A stretch of DNA of 64,000 bases from Actinomyces slackii (GCF_900637295.1 NZ_LR134363.1:558001-622000); one strand, 5' to 3'; counted from the first letter of the stretch, positions 25,351 through 33,380 are shown. Notes: a model not told the origin generated them from the letters alone. Made by a program: numbers and translations.

Positions 25351-26531
25351 GCCAGGAGGCCTTTCACGAGGTAGGTCGCCAGGAAGCCCATCCAGACAAC
25401 ACTGACCACCATGGTCGCCGCCCCCAGCAGGGTGCAGGCCAGCCCATAGGCGAAGTACCCCCAGCGCACGGCGGGCCGCAGGGAGGCCAGGCCGGCGGGC
25501 AGGGGCTCACGCCGCAGCACGCTTCCCAGGATGAGCATGGAGCGCCCGCGCAGGTTGACGGTTCCGGTCAGGGCCTCGGCGGCGGCCACGCCGTCGGACT
25601 GGGTGAGGGGGCTGAGGTTGGTGATGAGCATGGTCAGCTGGAAGGCGCACAGGGTGAGGGCCACATGCCGCACGGTCCCGGTGGAGGAGGCGGCCACCGC
25701 GGCCTCGATGCCGCAGATGACGCCGTCGGAGCAGATGCCGGCCAGGGCGAGCATGGCCCTGCCCAGCCGCGAGCGCACCCGGTAGGAGTCGGTGCGGTCC
25801 ACATAGGCGATGGGCAGGACCCAGAACATGAAGGCCACCCCGAGCCCTCGCACGGGGGTGCCCAGCCAGGCGGCGACAATGGCGTGCCAGGACTCGTGCG
25901 CCACGATGCTCACCAGTTGGATGGCCACGGCGATGACGAACACGTGCATGCCCGGCGGGGGCCCTCCGGCCAGGTTGATCAGGGCGACCGCCCCGGCGAC
26001 GAATCCGGCCACGGAGGCGGCCAGGAAGACCCAGCTCAGCGCCCGGGCGGGCAGGCGGTGAAGCAGGGCGGCAAGCGGGGCGACCACCCGGTTGAAGCTG
26101 CGCATGACCATGAGGCGCGGCAGCATCCATCCTCCGCTCCAGCGCGGGGAGGAGACCTGCAGGTGACGCCCCATCCGGGGGTAGGCGACGTGTCGGCCCC
26201 GCACGCGGCGGGCGCGCCGCACCTTGGCGGGGCTGGGGGGCGGGCCGACGGCGCGCTCGGGCCCGGGTCCCACCAGGAGGCGCTTGGAGCGCAGCGCCTC
26301 GACCATGCCGGTGATGCGCTGGACGCCGGCGTCATCGATGTCCTGGGGGAGCTGGTCGATGATGGTGGACAGGCTGCGCAGGCCGTCGAACTGGTTGACG
26401 ATGAAGGCCGCGGCCGCGCCCAGGCGGTGGTAGCTGCCGGAGGCGCTGTCGAAGAGCATGGCCTGGTTGTCCATGCCCACGATCAGCGTCACTCCGGGGC
26501 GCAAGCGCGGGATATCACTGGTGGTGCTCAT
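25347..26531 (-). CDS. Membrane zinc metalloprotease (M50-like) with N-terminal PqqD-like domain
   Basis: 394 residues. Residues 1-85 look like a PqqD/RRE leader-binding domain (TLIVGMDNQAMLFDSASGSYHRLGAAAAFIVNQFDG, STIIDQLPQD). A basic linker is followed by hydrophobic segments. The M50 zinc motif HESWH is at 212-216, and the third-ligand motif NxxPxxxxDG (NLSPLTQSDG, Asp313) is in a later segment, so the active site appears complete. Gene order (directly after the precursor gene, coupled to the dehydratase) suggests it removes the leader, releases the peptide at the membrane or gives self-protection. No ABC transporter is in the cluster. The role is inference. Confidence 0.78.
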   Translation of the reverse strand: MSTTSDIPRLRPGVTLIVGMDNQAMLFDSASGSYHRLGAAAAFIVNQFDGLRSLSTIIDQLPQDIDDAGVQRITGMVEALRSKRLLVGPGPERAVGPPPSPAKVRRARRVRGRHVAYPRMGRHLQVSSPRWSGGWMLPRLMVMRSFNRVVAPLAALLHRLPARALSWVFLAASVAGFVAGAVALINLAGGPPPGMHVFVIAVAIQLVSIVAHESWHAIVAAWLGTPVRGLGVAFMFWVLPIAYVDRTDSYRVRSRLGRAMLALAGICSDGVICGIEAAVAASSTGTVRHVALTLCAFQLTMLITNLSPLTQSDGVAAAEALTGTVNLRGRSMLILGSVLRREPLPAGLASLRPAVRWGYFAYGLACTLLGAATMVVSVVWMGFLATYLVKGLLA

Positions 26532-26566
26532 CGTTAGCCCTCTCGATCCTGGTTCGTGGCGCCGAT

Positions 26567-26597
26567 GGCGGGCGGGGGATGATCTCCCCCGCCCGCC
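26567..26597 (-). terminator. Hairpin after the precursor gene (attenuator)
   Basis: GGCGGGCGGGGGA and its complement form a 13-bp perfect stem with a 5-nt loop, 25 nt after the precursor stop and before the protease start. No T-run. Such hairpins often lower readthrough so that precursor mRNA exceeds enzyme mRNA. Confidence 0.6.
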
Positions 26598-26621
26598 TGT
26601 GGTGACGGTGTCAACATGGCG

Positions 26622-26816
26622 TCAGCAGACGGTCGACGAGCTGGCCGCGCAGGACGGGCAGGACGACGAGGCCGCGCAGGACGGGCAGGACGACGAGGCC
26701 GCGCAGGACGGGCACGAGGCCGAGGCCGCGCAGAAGGCGCAACCCAGGGCGTTGCCCTCGGGGAGCTCCTCGACACCGAAGTCGCCGTCGGCGAGTGTCA
26801 GATCAATCGTGGTCAT
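26622..26816 (-). CDS. RiPP precursor peptide with four tandem Cys/Ser-rich core units
   Basis: 64 residues. The start is supported by a near-perfect Shine-Dalgarno, AAGGAGGTGA, 7 nt before ATG 26816. The leader of about 25 residues is acidic (DLTLADGDFGVEELPEG) and ends NALG. The 39-residue core is one CAFCAASAS unit, three identical CPSCAASSS units, then TVC. It has 9 Cys, 14 Ser and 1 Thr: 24 of 39 residues could be cyclised or dehydrated. At DNA level this is a 27-bp tandem repeat (about 26633-26740). Neighbours encode a YcaO cyclodehydratase, azoline dehydrogenases and a split LanB, so Cys should become thiazol(in)es and Ser oxazol(in)es or dehydroalanine. The leader/core border is inferred. 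Confidence 0.88.
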   Translation of the reverse strand: MTTIDLTLADGDFGVEELPEGNALGCAFCAASASCPSCAASSSCPSCAASSSCPSCAASSSTVC

Positions 26817-26860
26817 ATGCTGTTCACCTCCTTCACTGGCATGTCTCGCTGGGTTGGAGC

Positions 26861-26909
26861 GGGTCCCATGGGACCCGTGGAGGGGTCCGGCCTGTGGGGG
26901 CCGGGCCCC
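26861..26909 (-). promoter_or_regulatory. Two stem-loops upstream of the precursor gene
   Basis: GGGTCCCATGGGACCC (26861-26876) is a perfect 16-bp palindrome. Next to it GGGG-TCCGGCC...GGCCGG-GCCCC (26882-26909) forms a second stem with a TGTGGG loop. They lie in the 150-nt gap between the dehydrogenase stop and the precursor start and could end upstream transcripts or protect a processed precursor mRNA. Confidence 0.45.
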
Positions 26910-26966
26910 TTCGCCCCGTGATCGGGGCAGTCATGGGGCCGACGGCGCGCCTGGCGCCGGCTCGGC

Positions 26967-27737
26967 TCAGGGTGGATCGTCCGTGGAGGGGGCCGCCCCG
27001 CTCGGCTCTGCGGGCCCTGCCGGCTCTGCCTGTTCTGCCGGCTCAGCCGACTGGGGGGCGGCCACGGTGACGGCGAACATCTGGTGCCGGCTCACGCCGT
27101 CGGAGTCCAGGAGGTGGCGCACCATGGAGGTGGAGAATCCGGCGAAGACCGTCCCGGCCAGGCTGTGGGCGGTGGCCCGCAGGTGCACCGAGTAGATGAG
27201 GGAGGCGCTGCGCATCATGGCGAATCGGTACCCGTGGGCACCGGCCCAGGAGTCGGCCCCGTCCAGGTCGGCGGCCACCGAGACGATGGCCCCGGCGCGG
27301 GCGAACTCCTTCTGGACGGCCATGCCCTCGATCTGCTCGTAGGTGGGCAGGGGGCGCAGGAGCTCGGCGCCGTCGCGGCCCACCCGGTAGATGCCCGGCT
27401 CGGCGCCTCGGGGGCGCAGCAGCAGGACGAAGGGCTCCAGGGCCACGAGGTCGGCCTGCCGCCCCCACGTGGTCTGGTCCTCGATGAGGGCCTGGCGCAC
27501 CATGCCCAGCAGCGGGGCGGCGTCCAGGGGCTCGGGCCCGTAGGAGGTGGTCGAGGAGCGCTGCACCAGGGTCTGGCGCAGGTCACGGGGATGGGGGCCG
27601 GGCTCGGGGAGGCTGAGGCCCTGGCCCTCCAGGGCTCGGGCGCGGCGCTGGCCCGCCAGGCCGTCGGCGCTGGAGGGCTGGTCGGGGTCGGCGAATCCGG
27701 AGAGGATCTCCCGCAGGGTCTGGTAGTCAGAGCGCAT
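26967..27737 (-). CDS. Nitroreductase-family azoline dehydrogenase (SagB/TbtE-like)
   Basis: 256 residues. The FMN-binding start is LRQTLVQRSSTTSYGPEPLDAAPLLGMV, and LVALEPFVLLLRPRGAEPGIYRVGRDGAEL and the SLIYSVHLRATAHSLAGTVFAGFS region match the second half of SagB-type dehydrogenases. These oxidise thiazolines and oxazolines to azoles with FMN. The tail (AEPAEQAEPAGPAEP) is low-complexity. It overlaps the preceding gene by 11 nt and has GAAAGGA before its ATG. A second nitroreductase-like half is fused in the preceding protein, so the two may form a heterodimer. Confidence 0.8.
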   Translation of the reverse strand: MRSDYQTLREILSGFADPDQPSSADGLAGQRRARALEGQGLSLPEPGPHPRDLRQTLVQRSSTTSYGPEPLDAAPLLGMVRQALIEDQTTWGRQADLVALEPFVLLLRPRGAEPGIYRVGRDGAELLRPLPTYEQIEGMAVQKEFARAGAIVSVAADLDGADSWAGAHGYRFAMMRSASLIYSVHLRATAHSLAGTVFAGFSTSMVRHLLDSDGVSRHQMFAVTVAAPQSAEPAEQAEPAGPAEPSGAAPSTDDPP

Positions 27738-29469
27738 GGCGTCCTTTCAGGTCGACGACGGCGCACACCGGCTCGCGCCGCGGGTCGGTGCCCAACTGGG
27801 CTGCCAGCTCCTGCTCGTCCCACAGGGCCCAGGCCCGCATGGGCAGTCCCAGGGCCTGGGCGACCAGGCGGATGACGGCGAAGGAGCAGCCGCAGTCCTG
27901 AATGGCCAGGCGCAGGCCGAAGGCGAAGTACTTGCGGGCCAGCTTGTCCACGTTGCCGGTCAGCACCAGGCGCAGGCCGCTGCGGGGCGCCAGGGGCGGT
28001 GGGCCCACGAGGGCCAGGGCGTGGTCGCGCTCGATGTAGGTGTAGGTGCCGGGGGCCAGGTCCGCGGGGGCGTCGGGGGCATCCGGCTCGGGCACCAGGA
28101 GGTAGGCGGTCACTGAGCCGACGTTGCCGCCGGCGGCCGTCCAGCGGCGCAGCTTGTTGCGGGGGTCCTCGGGGTCGGCGCCCGGCTCCAGGGGCTCGCG
28201 CACGCCGACCGCCAGGGCCAGGACGGTGGCCACCTCGACCAGTGACGGCAGTGCCGGCCCTGGGCCGGCCTCGGTCAGGGGCGGGGCGGGTGTGGGCGGT
28301 GTGGGCGGTGTGGGCCAGGGCCGCTCCAGCAGGCCCAGGTCGGCCGGCGGCAGGGGGGTGCGCGGGCAGACCGGCCAGTCGCGGAACTCGTGCTGGAGGC
28401 GCAGGTTGGAGGGCTTGTAGTGCTGCTGGTGGCCCTTGGAGTCGACGAAGGCGGCCGGGGGGATGGCCACGGACTGCTCGTAGCGGGCTCCGATGGGGGC
28501 GGTGGGGGACACCGGTGCGCCGTCGTCGCCGCTGATGGAGCACACCGGGCAGCCGGGGCGGGTCACGGCCGGCCGGTCGGTGTGGGCCAGGGTCTCCAGG
28601 TCGATGCGTCGCGAGTCCCCGGGCAGGTGGATGGTCGTGGCGCGGGCGATGAGCTCGGCCACGGCCCGGGCGGCCAGGCCGACGACGATGTCGCGGCGCG
28701 CCGCTGACGGCGCGGGCCCGGCCTCATCCTCTCCGCTGGAGGCGCACTCCAGGCAGGGGGAGAAGGCCGGATCCACGTAGGGCCCGATGGTCACGGCCCC
28801 ATCCTCGGCGCGCACTCGCAGCAGGGGCAGGCCCGCCTGCCAGCAGCGCTGGGCCATCCCCGCGATCCCGGGGGCCTTGTCCGCGGCGGTCTCGATGAGG
28901 ACGGCCAGGGTGTCATCGTCCTGCGGGTCTCCGGCGCGCACCGCCAGGGTGGGCTCCAGGGCGGCCACCAGCTCGTCGGCCAGATCGGCTGCCGGCCCAG
29001 TGGTGCCCGGACCGGTCAGGACGACGACGCGCGCGGCGCCCAGGCGTCGGGCGGCGTCCTGCCAGGAGTCGTTGACCCCGGTGGAGTCCCCCAGGCGGGA
29101 GAGCAGGCAGGCCAGCTCCGGGGCGGGGCCGGGCTCCTGGAGGGGCGGGGTGTCTCCCTCCTCGACGATGCCGCCGGTCCACAGCAGGGAGACCGCCTGG
29201 AAGGCGGCCTGGGCCCCGATGCCCGTGTCCTGGCCGATCTGCTCGATGCTGCGGCTGGCGTCGCAGGCCTCCAGCAGGTCTGCCAGGTGCTCGCGCGCGA
29301 AGGCCCCGCCCAGGACCTGGGTCTTGCGGGCGCCGTCGATCACCAGGCCCTCATCGCTCAGGCGGGCGTGAAGCCCGAGCCGCATCACGGGGCGGCGGGG
29401 GATGCGGAACTGCAGGTCGCTGCGGGCGGCCCGGCCGACGTCGTCGGCGCGCATCACTGACCCGGCCAT
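27727..29469 (-). CDS. ThiF-like cyclodehydratase partner fused to nitroreductase-like domain
   Basis: 580 residues. The N-terminal region (about 20-110) resembles the winged RRE of F-type TOMM proteins (MRLGLHARLSDEGLVIDG, FAREHLADLLEACD). A Rossmann-like part with a four-Cys zinc site follows (C239, C242, C307, C310: PCLECASS and GCPVCS). From about 320 to the end it looks like a SagB-type domain (KLRRWTAAGGNVGSVTAYLLVPE, GTYTYIERDHALALV, RKYFAFGLRLAIQDCGCSFAVIRLVAQALG). The fusion would bring leader recognition and ring oxidation together. ATG directly follows the stop of the previous gene (TGAATG) behind GGGAGGTG. FMN residues were not verified. Confidence 0.75.
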   Translation of the reverse strand: MAGSVMRADDVGRAARSDLQFRIPRRPVMRLGLHARLSDEGLVIDGARKTQVLGGAFAREHLADLLEACDASRSIEQIGQDTGIGAQAAFQAVSLLWTGGIVEEGDTPPLQEPGPAPELACLLSRLGDSTGVNDSWQDAARRLGAARVVVLTGPGTTGPAADLADELVAALEPTLAVRAGDPQDDDTLAVLIETAADKAPGIAGMAQRCWQAGLPLLRVRAEDGAVTIGPYVDPAFSPCLECASSGEDEAGPAPSAARRDIVVGLAARAVAELIARATTIHLPGDSRRIDLETLAHTDRPAVTRPGCPVCSISGDDGAPVSPTAPIGARYEQSVAIPPAAFVDSKGHQQHYKPSNLRLQHEFRDWPVCPRTPLPPADLGLLERPWPTPPTPPTPAPPLTEAGPGPALPSLVEVATVLALAVGVREPLEPGADPEDPRNKLRRWTAAGGNVGSVTAYLLVPEPDAPDAPADLAPGTYTYIERDHALALVGPPPLAPRSGLRLVLTGNVDKLARKYFAFGLRLAIQDCGCSFAVIRLVAQALGLPMRAWALWDEQELAAQLGTDPRREPVCAVVDLKGRHAL

Positions 29470-30090
29470 TCAGCCCACCTCCCTGCGGTGGGGAAGGAGC
29501 TCGGCGAAGCCGGCCAGGGAGCCGCGGCGCGCAGCGTAGCGCCCCGAGCAGGTGGGGCAGCGGTCCACGGCCACGGTCCGGGCGCAGGCGGTCGCCCCCG
29601 AGACCAGGTCCATGGTCCACACCTGGCCGCCGATCCCCTCATCCTGGGGCCCGTTGTCGAGGGCCTCCAGGGCCAGGCCGATCAGGCCGGCGCCGATGAC
29701 CACGTGGTGGTGGGCGTAGCCCTGGGGCAGGGGTGCCAGACCCTCGGGGCGGGGGCGGTGGCCGTGCTGGCGGCGCCGGCGGGTCAGGCAGGTGTGGCAG
29801 GCGCTGGCCCCGGGGACCACCAGGGGGCCGCAGCGCAGCTCGGTGGGATCCAGCTCCAGGCCCACCGAGGGCAGGCGCCTGGCGAAGGACAGGGCATCCA
29901 GGGCCTGGCGCAGCTCGCTCTGCTCGGGGTCGCAGATCATGACCAGGCGCTCGGCGAAGGGGACGGCGGCACTGGCCAGTCCGTCGTCGACCGGCAGGAC
30001 CGGGTCGTGGGGGCCGGCCAGGCGCCGGGCGACGGCGTGGCCGAATCCCCCCTGGGGCAGGTAGGCCGTGACCGGCCGGGTGGTGCTCAT
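29470..30090 (-). CDS. TOMM ThiF/E1-like partner protein (ocin-ThiF-like)
   Basis: 206 residues from ATG 30090 behind GCGAGGAA. Visible: TAYLPQGGFGHAVARRLAG, LVMICDPEQSELRQALDALSFARRLPSVGLELDPTELRCGPLVVPG, then two zinc-type pairs, CHTCLTR (C98, C101) and CPTCSGRY (C178, C181). This is the degenerate E1-like fold that presents the leader to YcaO proteins. It is shorter than TbtF-like proteins and lacks an obvious winged-helix start, which may be supplied by the fused protein encoded next. Gap to the YcaO gene is 25 nt. Confidence 0.75.
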   Translation of the reverse strand: MSTTRPVTAYLPQGGFGHAVARRLAGPHDPVLPVDDGLASAAVPFAERLVMICDPEQSELRQALDALSFARRLPSVGLELDPTELRCGPLVVPGASACHTCLTRRRRQHGHRPRPEGLAPLPQGYAHHHVVIGAGLIGLALEALDNGPQDEGIGGQVWTMDLVSGATACARTVAVDRCPTCSGRYAARRGSLAGFAELLPHRREVG

Positions 30091-30115
30091 GATTCCTCGC
30101 TCCTGTGCACGGGCC

Positions 30116-31465
30116 TTAGGCGAAGGGCTGCTTGACGGGGTTGATGTCCTTCTCCTCATGGACCTCCAGGCCCATGGCCCGGGGCGCCTGGTAGAGGCGG
30201 GGGGTGGCCAGGAAGCGGGCGCGGTGGCTGAAGGACAGGGGCATGGCCTGGGGGATGAGGGCCTTGATGACATGCATGCCCACCTGGCGGGCCTCATCGG
30301 TGGTCAGGTCGACGACGATAGCCTCGGCGCCGGCCCTCTCCAGGTGGGAGACAACCCGCTCCAGGGGGTCGCCCCCCTCGGGCAGGGCGCCCACCTGGGA
30401 CAGGGGGCGGACCGGCCGGGGGCCCTGGAGGAGGAAGTCGAAGACGTGGCGCATCTGCGGGTCGGCATTGGCCAGGGCTCCCCCGACGACGGTGAGGTCC
30501 TGGTCGGTGACCTCCTTCTTGCTGCGGGGGTTGCGCGCATAGCTGCGCAGGGCGATGCGCAGGGAGGCGAGCTCGCGGTAGATCTTGGCCAGGGCCCGCT
30601 GGGGGTCCAGGTCGCAGGTGGCCGCCACGACCTGGGCGAGCTCGGTATCGTCGCTGGAGGTCTGAACGGCGTAGAGCACGGGCACGCCGTAGTCGGTGGT
30701 GGCGTCGAAGAGATGGACCTCCAGCCCGGTGGAGGTGCCGACCCGGTGGTACTCGGCGGCCACGGCGTCCAGGGCGTCGGGGTCGACCTCCACGCGGGGA
30801 AGGCGCAGGCGCTGGAGCCAGGTCAGGGAGATCGAGTCCCGCTCGATGACCTCCAGCAGGCCTCCCAGGACGGCCTCGCGCAGGTCGGCGTGGGCGGCGG
30901 TGCCCGTGGAGACCGGGTTGGTGAAGAACTCGCTGGGGCTGTGCAGGGGGAAGTTGAGGTAGGCCAGGATGGCGGGGACGAAGACCTCACGTCCGCGGGT
31001 CAGGGACCATCCGCGCACCCAGCGGATGGGGACCCGGGGGTCGGGGTCCCGCAGGCCGCAGTGGGGGTCGGCCAGCTCGGTGGGCGAGCAGACCGGCCAG
31101 TGCTCGGGGCCGATCGCGCCCTCCCCCAGGCCGGCGGCGGTGTCCCAGATGAGCTCGTCCTCGCTCCAGGCGCAGGAGGAGTAGCGCTCCATGGACTCGA
31201 CGATGGCGATATGACGGGCGCGGTCGGCGTCGATGGCCCCGCCGGCGCCGTCGATGTTGCCCGACTCGGCCCGGTGCCTCCACACGCGCTGGGAGTCCAG
31301 TGCGGCGGACAGGTCCCCCAGGAAGGCGGTCCAGATGGCGAAGACCGGCTCGCCCGCGGCCTGGGGGAGCTCGGCCGAGCGCGAGACCAGGCCGTAGGGG
31401 GACTCCAGCTCGGCCGCGCGGGCCAGGGAGGGGGGCACATCCTCAGTGAGTGCTGACCGGTGCAT
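30116..31465 (-). CDS. YcaO-domain azoline-forming cyclodehydratase
   Basis: 449 residues of the YcaO family, which uses ATP to phosphorylate the amide while Cys or Ser attack the backbone. ATP/Mg motifs are present: IVESMERYSS (Glu90, Glu93, Arg94), GTAAHADLREAVLGGLLEVIERDS (Glu205, Glu208, Arg209) and PQRALAKIYRELASLR. The C-terminus ends INPVKQPFA, similar to the Pro-rich tail needed by these enzymes. It is the first gene of the minus-strand operon, 270 nt from the divergent regulator. The ThiF-like proteins next to it are the expected partners. Confidence 0.9.
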   Translation of the reverse strand: MHRSALTEDVPPSLARAAELESPYGLVSRSAELPQAAGEPVFAIWTAFLGDLSAALDSQRVWRHRAESGNIDGAGGAIDADRARHIAIVESMERYSSCAWSEDELIWDTAAGLGEGAIGPEHWPVCSPTELADPHCGLRDPDPRVPIRWVRGWSLTRGREVFVPAILAYLNFPLHSPSEFFTNPVSTGTAAHADLREAVLGGLLEVIERDSISLTWLQRLRLPRVEVDPDALDAVAAEYHRVGTSTGLEVHLFDATTDYGVPVLYAVQTSSDDTELAQVVAATCDLDPQRALAKIYRELASLRIALRSYARNPRSKKEVTDQDLTVVGGALANADPQMRHVFDFLLQGPRPVRPLSQVGALPEGGDPLERVVSHLERAGAEAIVVDLTTDEARQVGMHVIKALIPQAMPLSFSHRARFLATPRLYQAPRAMGLEVHEEKDINPVKQPFA

Positions 31466-31735
31466 AGGCCCTCCTTATCCGGCCGCCTGGGGGCGGCGCT
31501 GTTCCTGCCGAGAGCCTGCCCGATGCGGCGGAGCGGCCGCTTCGGCCGTCGATCTACAGATGCTCCGCTGTTGGGAGGACCCACACTCATCCTTTTTCAG
31601 GAGCATCATGAGTTAATTGCGGAATCAAGTGATCCGTTGGTATCAGTGATCGGTTCTATTCAGGTATTTTGGTGACGTTCCCGGCCCGCCGCACCCCACC
31701 CTCCGCGGCGAGCACCGACATGACCAAGGAGAGAC
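31466..31735. promoter_or_regulatory. Divergent promoter region of the RiPP operon and regulator
   Basis: 270 bp with an AT-rich core (31580-31680), unlike the flanking genes. It carries the direct repeat ATCAAGTGATCCGTT (31624-31638) and ATC-AGTGATCGGTT (31642-31655), a candidate binding site for the NarL-type regulator. No -10/-35 can be assigned with confidence. Confidence 0.4.
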
Positions 31736-32440
31736 ATGTCTTCCCGGCTCACTCCACCGCCCATCGGCGTCGCCCTGGTCGACGACGACGCCATGGCCCT
31801 GGCCCACCTGGAGTCCTACTTCACCACCGCCCCCGATATCAGGGTCCTGCTGGCCACCCGCTCGGCCGAGAAGGCCATACGGCTCCTCGAATCCCAGCAG
31901 GTCGACGTTCTCATCACCGATATCCACGTCCAACTGGGCGCCCTGGACGGGGCGGGGCTGACCCGTCAGGCGCTGGCGGCCTGCCCGCGCACCGGCGTCA
32001 TCCTGCTGACCACCACGGACACCGACGATGACCTCATGGTGGGCCTGCGCGCCGGTGCCAGCGGATTCCTGCTCAAGAGCGCCTCCGCTGAGGAGATCAT
32101 GGCCGCGGTGCGCACCGTCCACTCCGGGGGCAAGGTCGTGGCCCCCGCCAAGACCGCCCGCCTCATCGACCACGCCCTGGCCTCGATGCGCACGGCCGAC
32201 GGCAGTGTCGACCTCTCCGATCGCGAGCACGATGTGCTGCGCCTGCTGTGCGACGGGGCCTCCAATCGCAAGATCGCCTCGCGGCTGTCCATCTCCGAGG
32301 CCACGGTCAAGACGCATGTCTCCGTGCTGCTGCACAAGACCGGGGCCTCCTCGCGCCTGGAGATCGTCGTGTGGGCCTTCCGGCACGGCTACGCCTCGCA
32401 GCTCCGCCAGCCCGCCGAGCCCGTGAGCACGCCCTGCTGA
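31736..32440 (+). CDS. NarL/FixJ-family response regulator (orphan)
   Basis: 234 residues from ATG 31736 behind AAGGAGAGAC. The receiver domain has the acidic pocket (VDDDAM), phospho-acceptor Asp62 (LITDIHV), switch Thr (LLTTTD) and Lys (LLKSASAEE). The C-terminal LuxR-type helix-turn-helix is complete: LSDREHDVLRLLCDGASNRKIASRLSISEATVKTHVSVLLHKTGASSRLE. No histidine kinase is next to it. Its divergent position makes it the likely regulator of the RiPP operon. Confidence 0.85.
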   Translation: MSSRLTPPPIGVALVDDDAMALAHLESYFTTAPDIRVLLATRSAEKAIRLLESQQVDVLITDIHVQLGALDGAGLTRQALAACPRTGVILLTTTDTDDDLMVGLRAGASGFLLKSASAEEIMAAVRTVHSGGKVVAPAKTARLIDHALASMRTADGSVDLSDREHDVLRLLCDGASNRKIASRLSISEATVKTHVSVLLHKTGASSRLEIVVWAFRHGYASQLRQPAEPVSTPC

Positions 32441-32528
32441 CCCCGGGGCGCGCTCGAGGGTGGGCCTGGCGACCCATCGCATGCCGCTCAGCGCAGGGCT
32501 CCCGGGTCGCGCCAGCGACCGCCCGGCC

Positions 32529-33347
32529 TCAGGAGCAGCTCCGGATCGCCAGGAAGATCAGCACCAGCATGACCCAGGCCAGCACATTCGTACAGCCGCT
32601 GCCGCTCTGGGACTTCTGCGCGCCCTTGGCGGGGCGTCCATCGTCCTTCTGCTCCGGCCCGCCCGCTGCCGGGTGAGGCCTGGGCACGGCGGGAGGCGGC
32701 GCCACCCCGGGCAGGCCGGCCTGAGCACCGGGCGCCCCATAGGTCTGCCCATAGGTCTGCGCCCCATAGGTCTGCACACCGTAACCGGGCGCGCTGCGGT
32801 CCGGCGCACCGGCCTGCGCGGGCCCGCCGGGGACGGGCGCCGGGACCTGAGAAGGCGCGCCAGGCCTGGTGGGGGGCTGCTGCGAGACCGAGGGCGGGCC
32901 CGAGGGCCTGGGGGCCGGTCGCGCGGCACTGGCCGACCGCGACGCGGCGGGACCGGCACCACCGGGGCGACCGGTCTTCCCGCTGTCGGCCTCCTGCTCG
33001 GGCGGGTCGGCCCGGCTCTCCGTCTCATCAAAGAGCGGGGAGCCCATGAGCGGGTCGCCGATCACGGTGCCGAAGGGGTCGGGGTCTGCGCCTATGTCGG
33101 AGGGCTCCCAGCCGAAGGGCGCCAGGGAGTCCTCATCGGCCCGGCGCTCGCCTCCGGGGCGCTCGTCGTCGGCGGCCTCAAGGCGGATGATCCACTCGCG
33201 CAGCTCCGGCGAGCAGGCTGGGTTGTCGACGATGACGCGGCGCAGCTCCGGATGGTTGCCGGCCAGCACCATGAGGCTGCCGGTCGGCGTGCCGGGGTCC
33301 TGTGCGGTGGCGAGGGCGGCGCGATCACGGTCGGCGAGGGCGGTCAT
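32529..33347 (-). CDS. Variant leucine-rich-repeat protein with C-terminal membrane anchor
   Basis: 272 residues from ATG 33347. Residues 1-60 (DRDRAALATAQDPGTP, SLMVLAGNHPELRRVIVDNPACSPELREWI) are the LRV-type helical repeat seen in many Actinomycetaceae proteins. A long Pro/Gly/Ala/Gln region with YGAQTYGQTYGAPG-like repeats follows, then one C-terminal transmembrane segment (CTNVLAWVMLVLIFLAI). Function unknown. It is divergent from csoR, and its start lies only 34 bp from the first CsoR operator, so it might share copper control. Confidence 0.7.
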   Translation of the reverse strand: MTALADRDRAALATAQDPGTPTGSLMVLAGNHPELRRVIVDNPACSPELREWIIRLEAADDERPGGERRADEDSLAPFGWEPSDIGADPDPFGTVIGDPLMGSPLFDETESRADPPEQEADSGKTGRPGGAGPAASRSASAARPAPRPSGPPSVSQQPPTRPGAPSQVPAPVPGGPAQAGAPDRSAPGYGVQTYGAQTYGQTYGAPGAQAGLPGVAPPPAVPRPHPAAGGPEQKDDGRPAKGAQKSQSGSGCTNVLAWVMLVLIFLAIRSCS

Positions 33348-33380
33348 GACCTGAGCATCCCATGAGCCGCAACCGCAAGC

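Noticed and set aside
22951-25374. 807-codon plus-strand frame opposite the LanB gene
   Set aside because: Antisense of a clear dehydratase; no domain recognised.
26620-26740. 27-bp tandem repeats as a CRISPR array or VNTR in non-coding DNA
   Set aside because: Units are contiguous without spacers, and the minus strand reads as a precursor peptide with a strong ribosome site and a fitting gene context.
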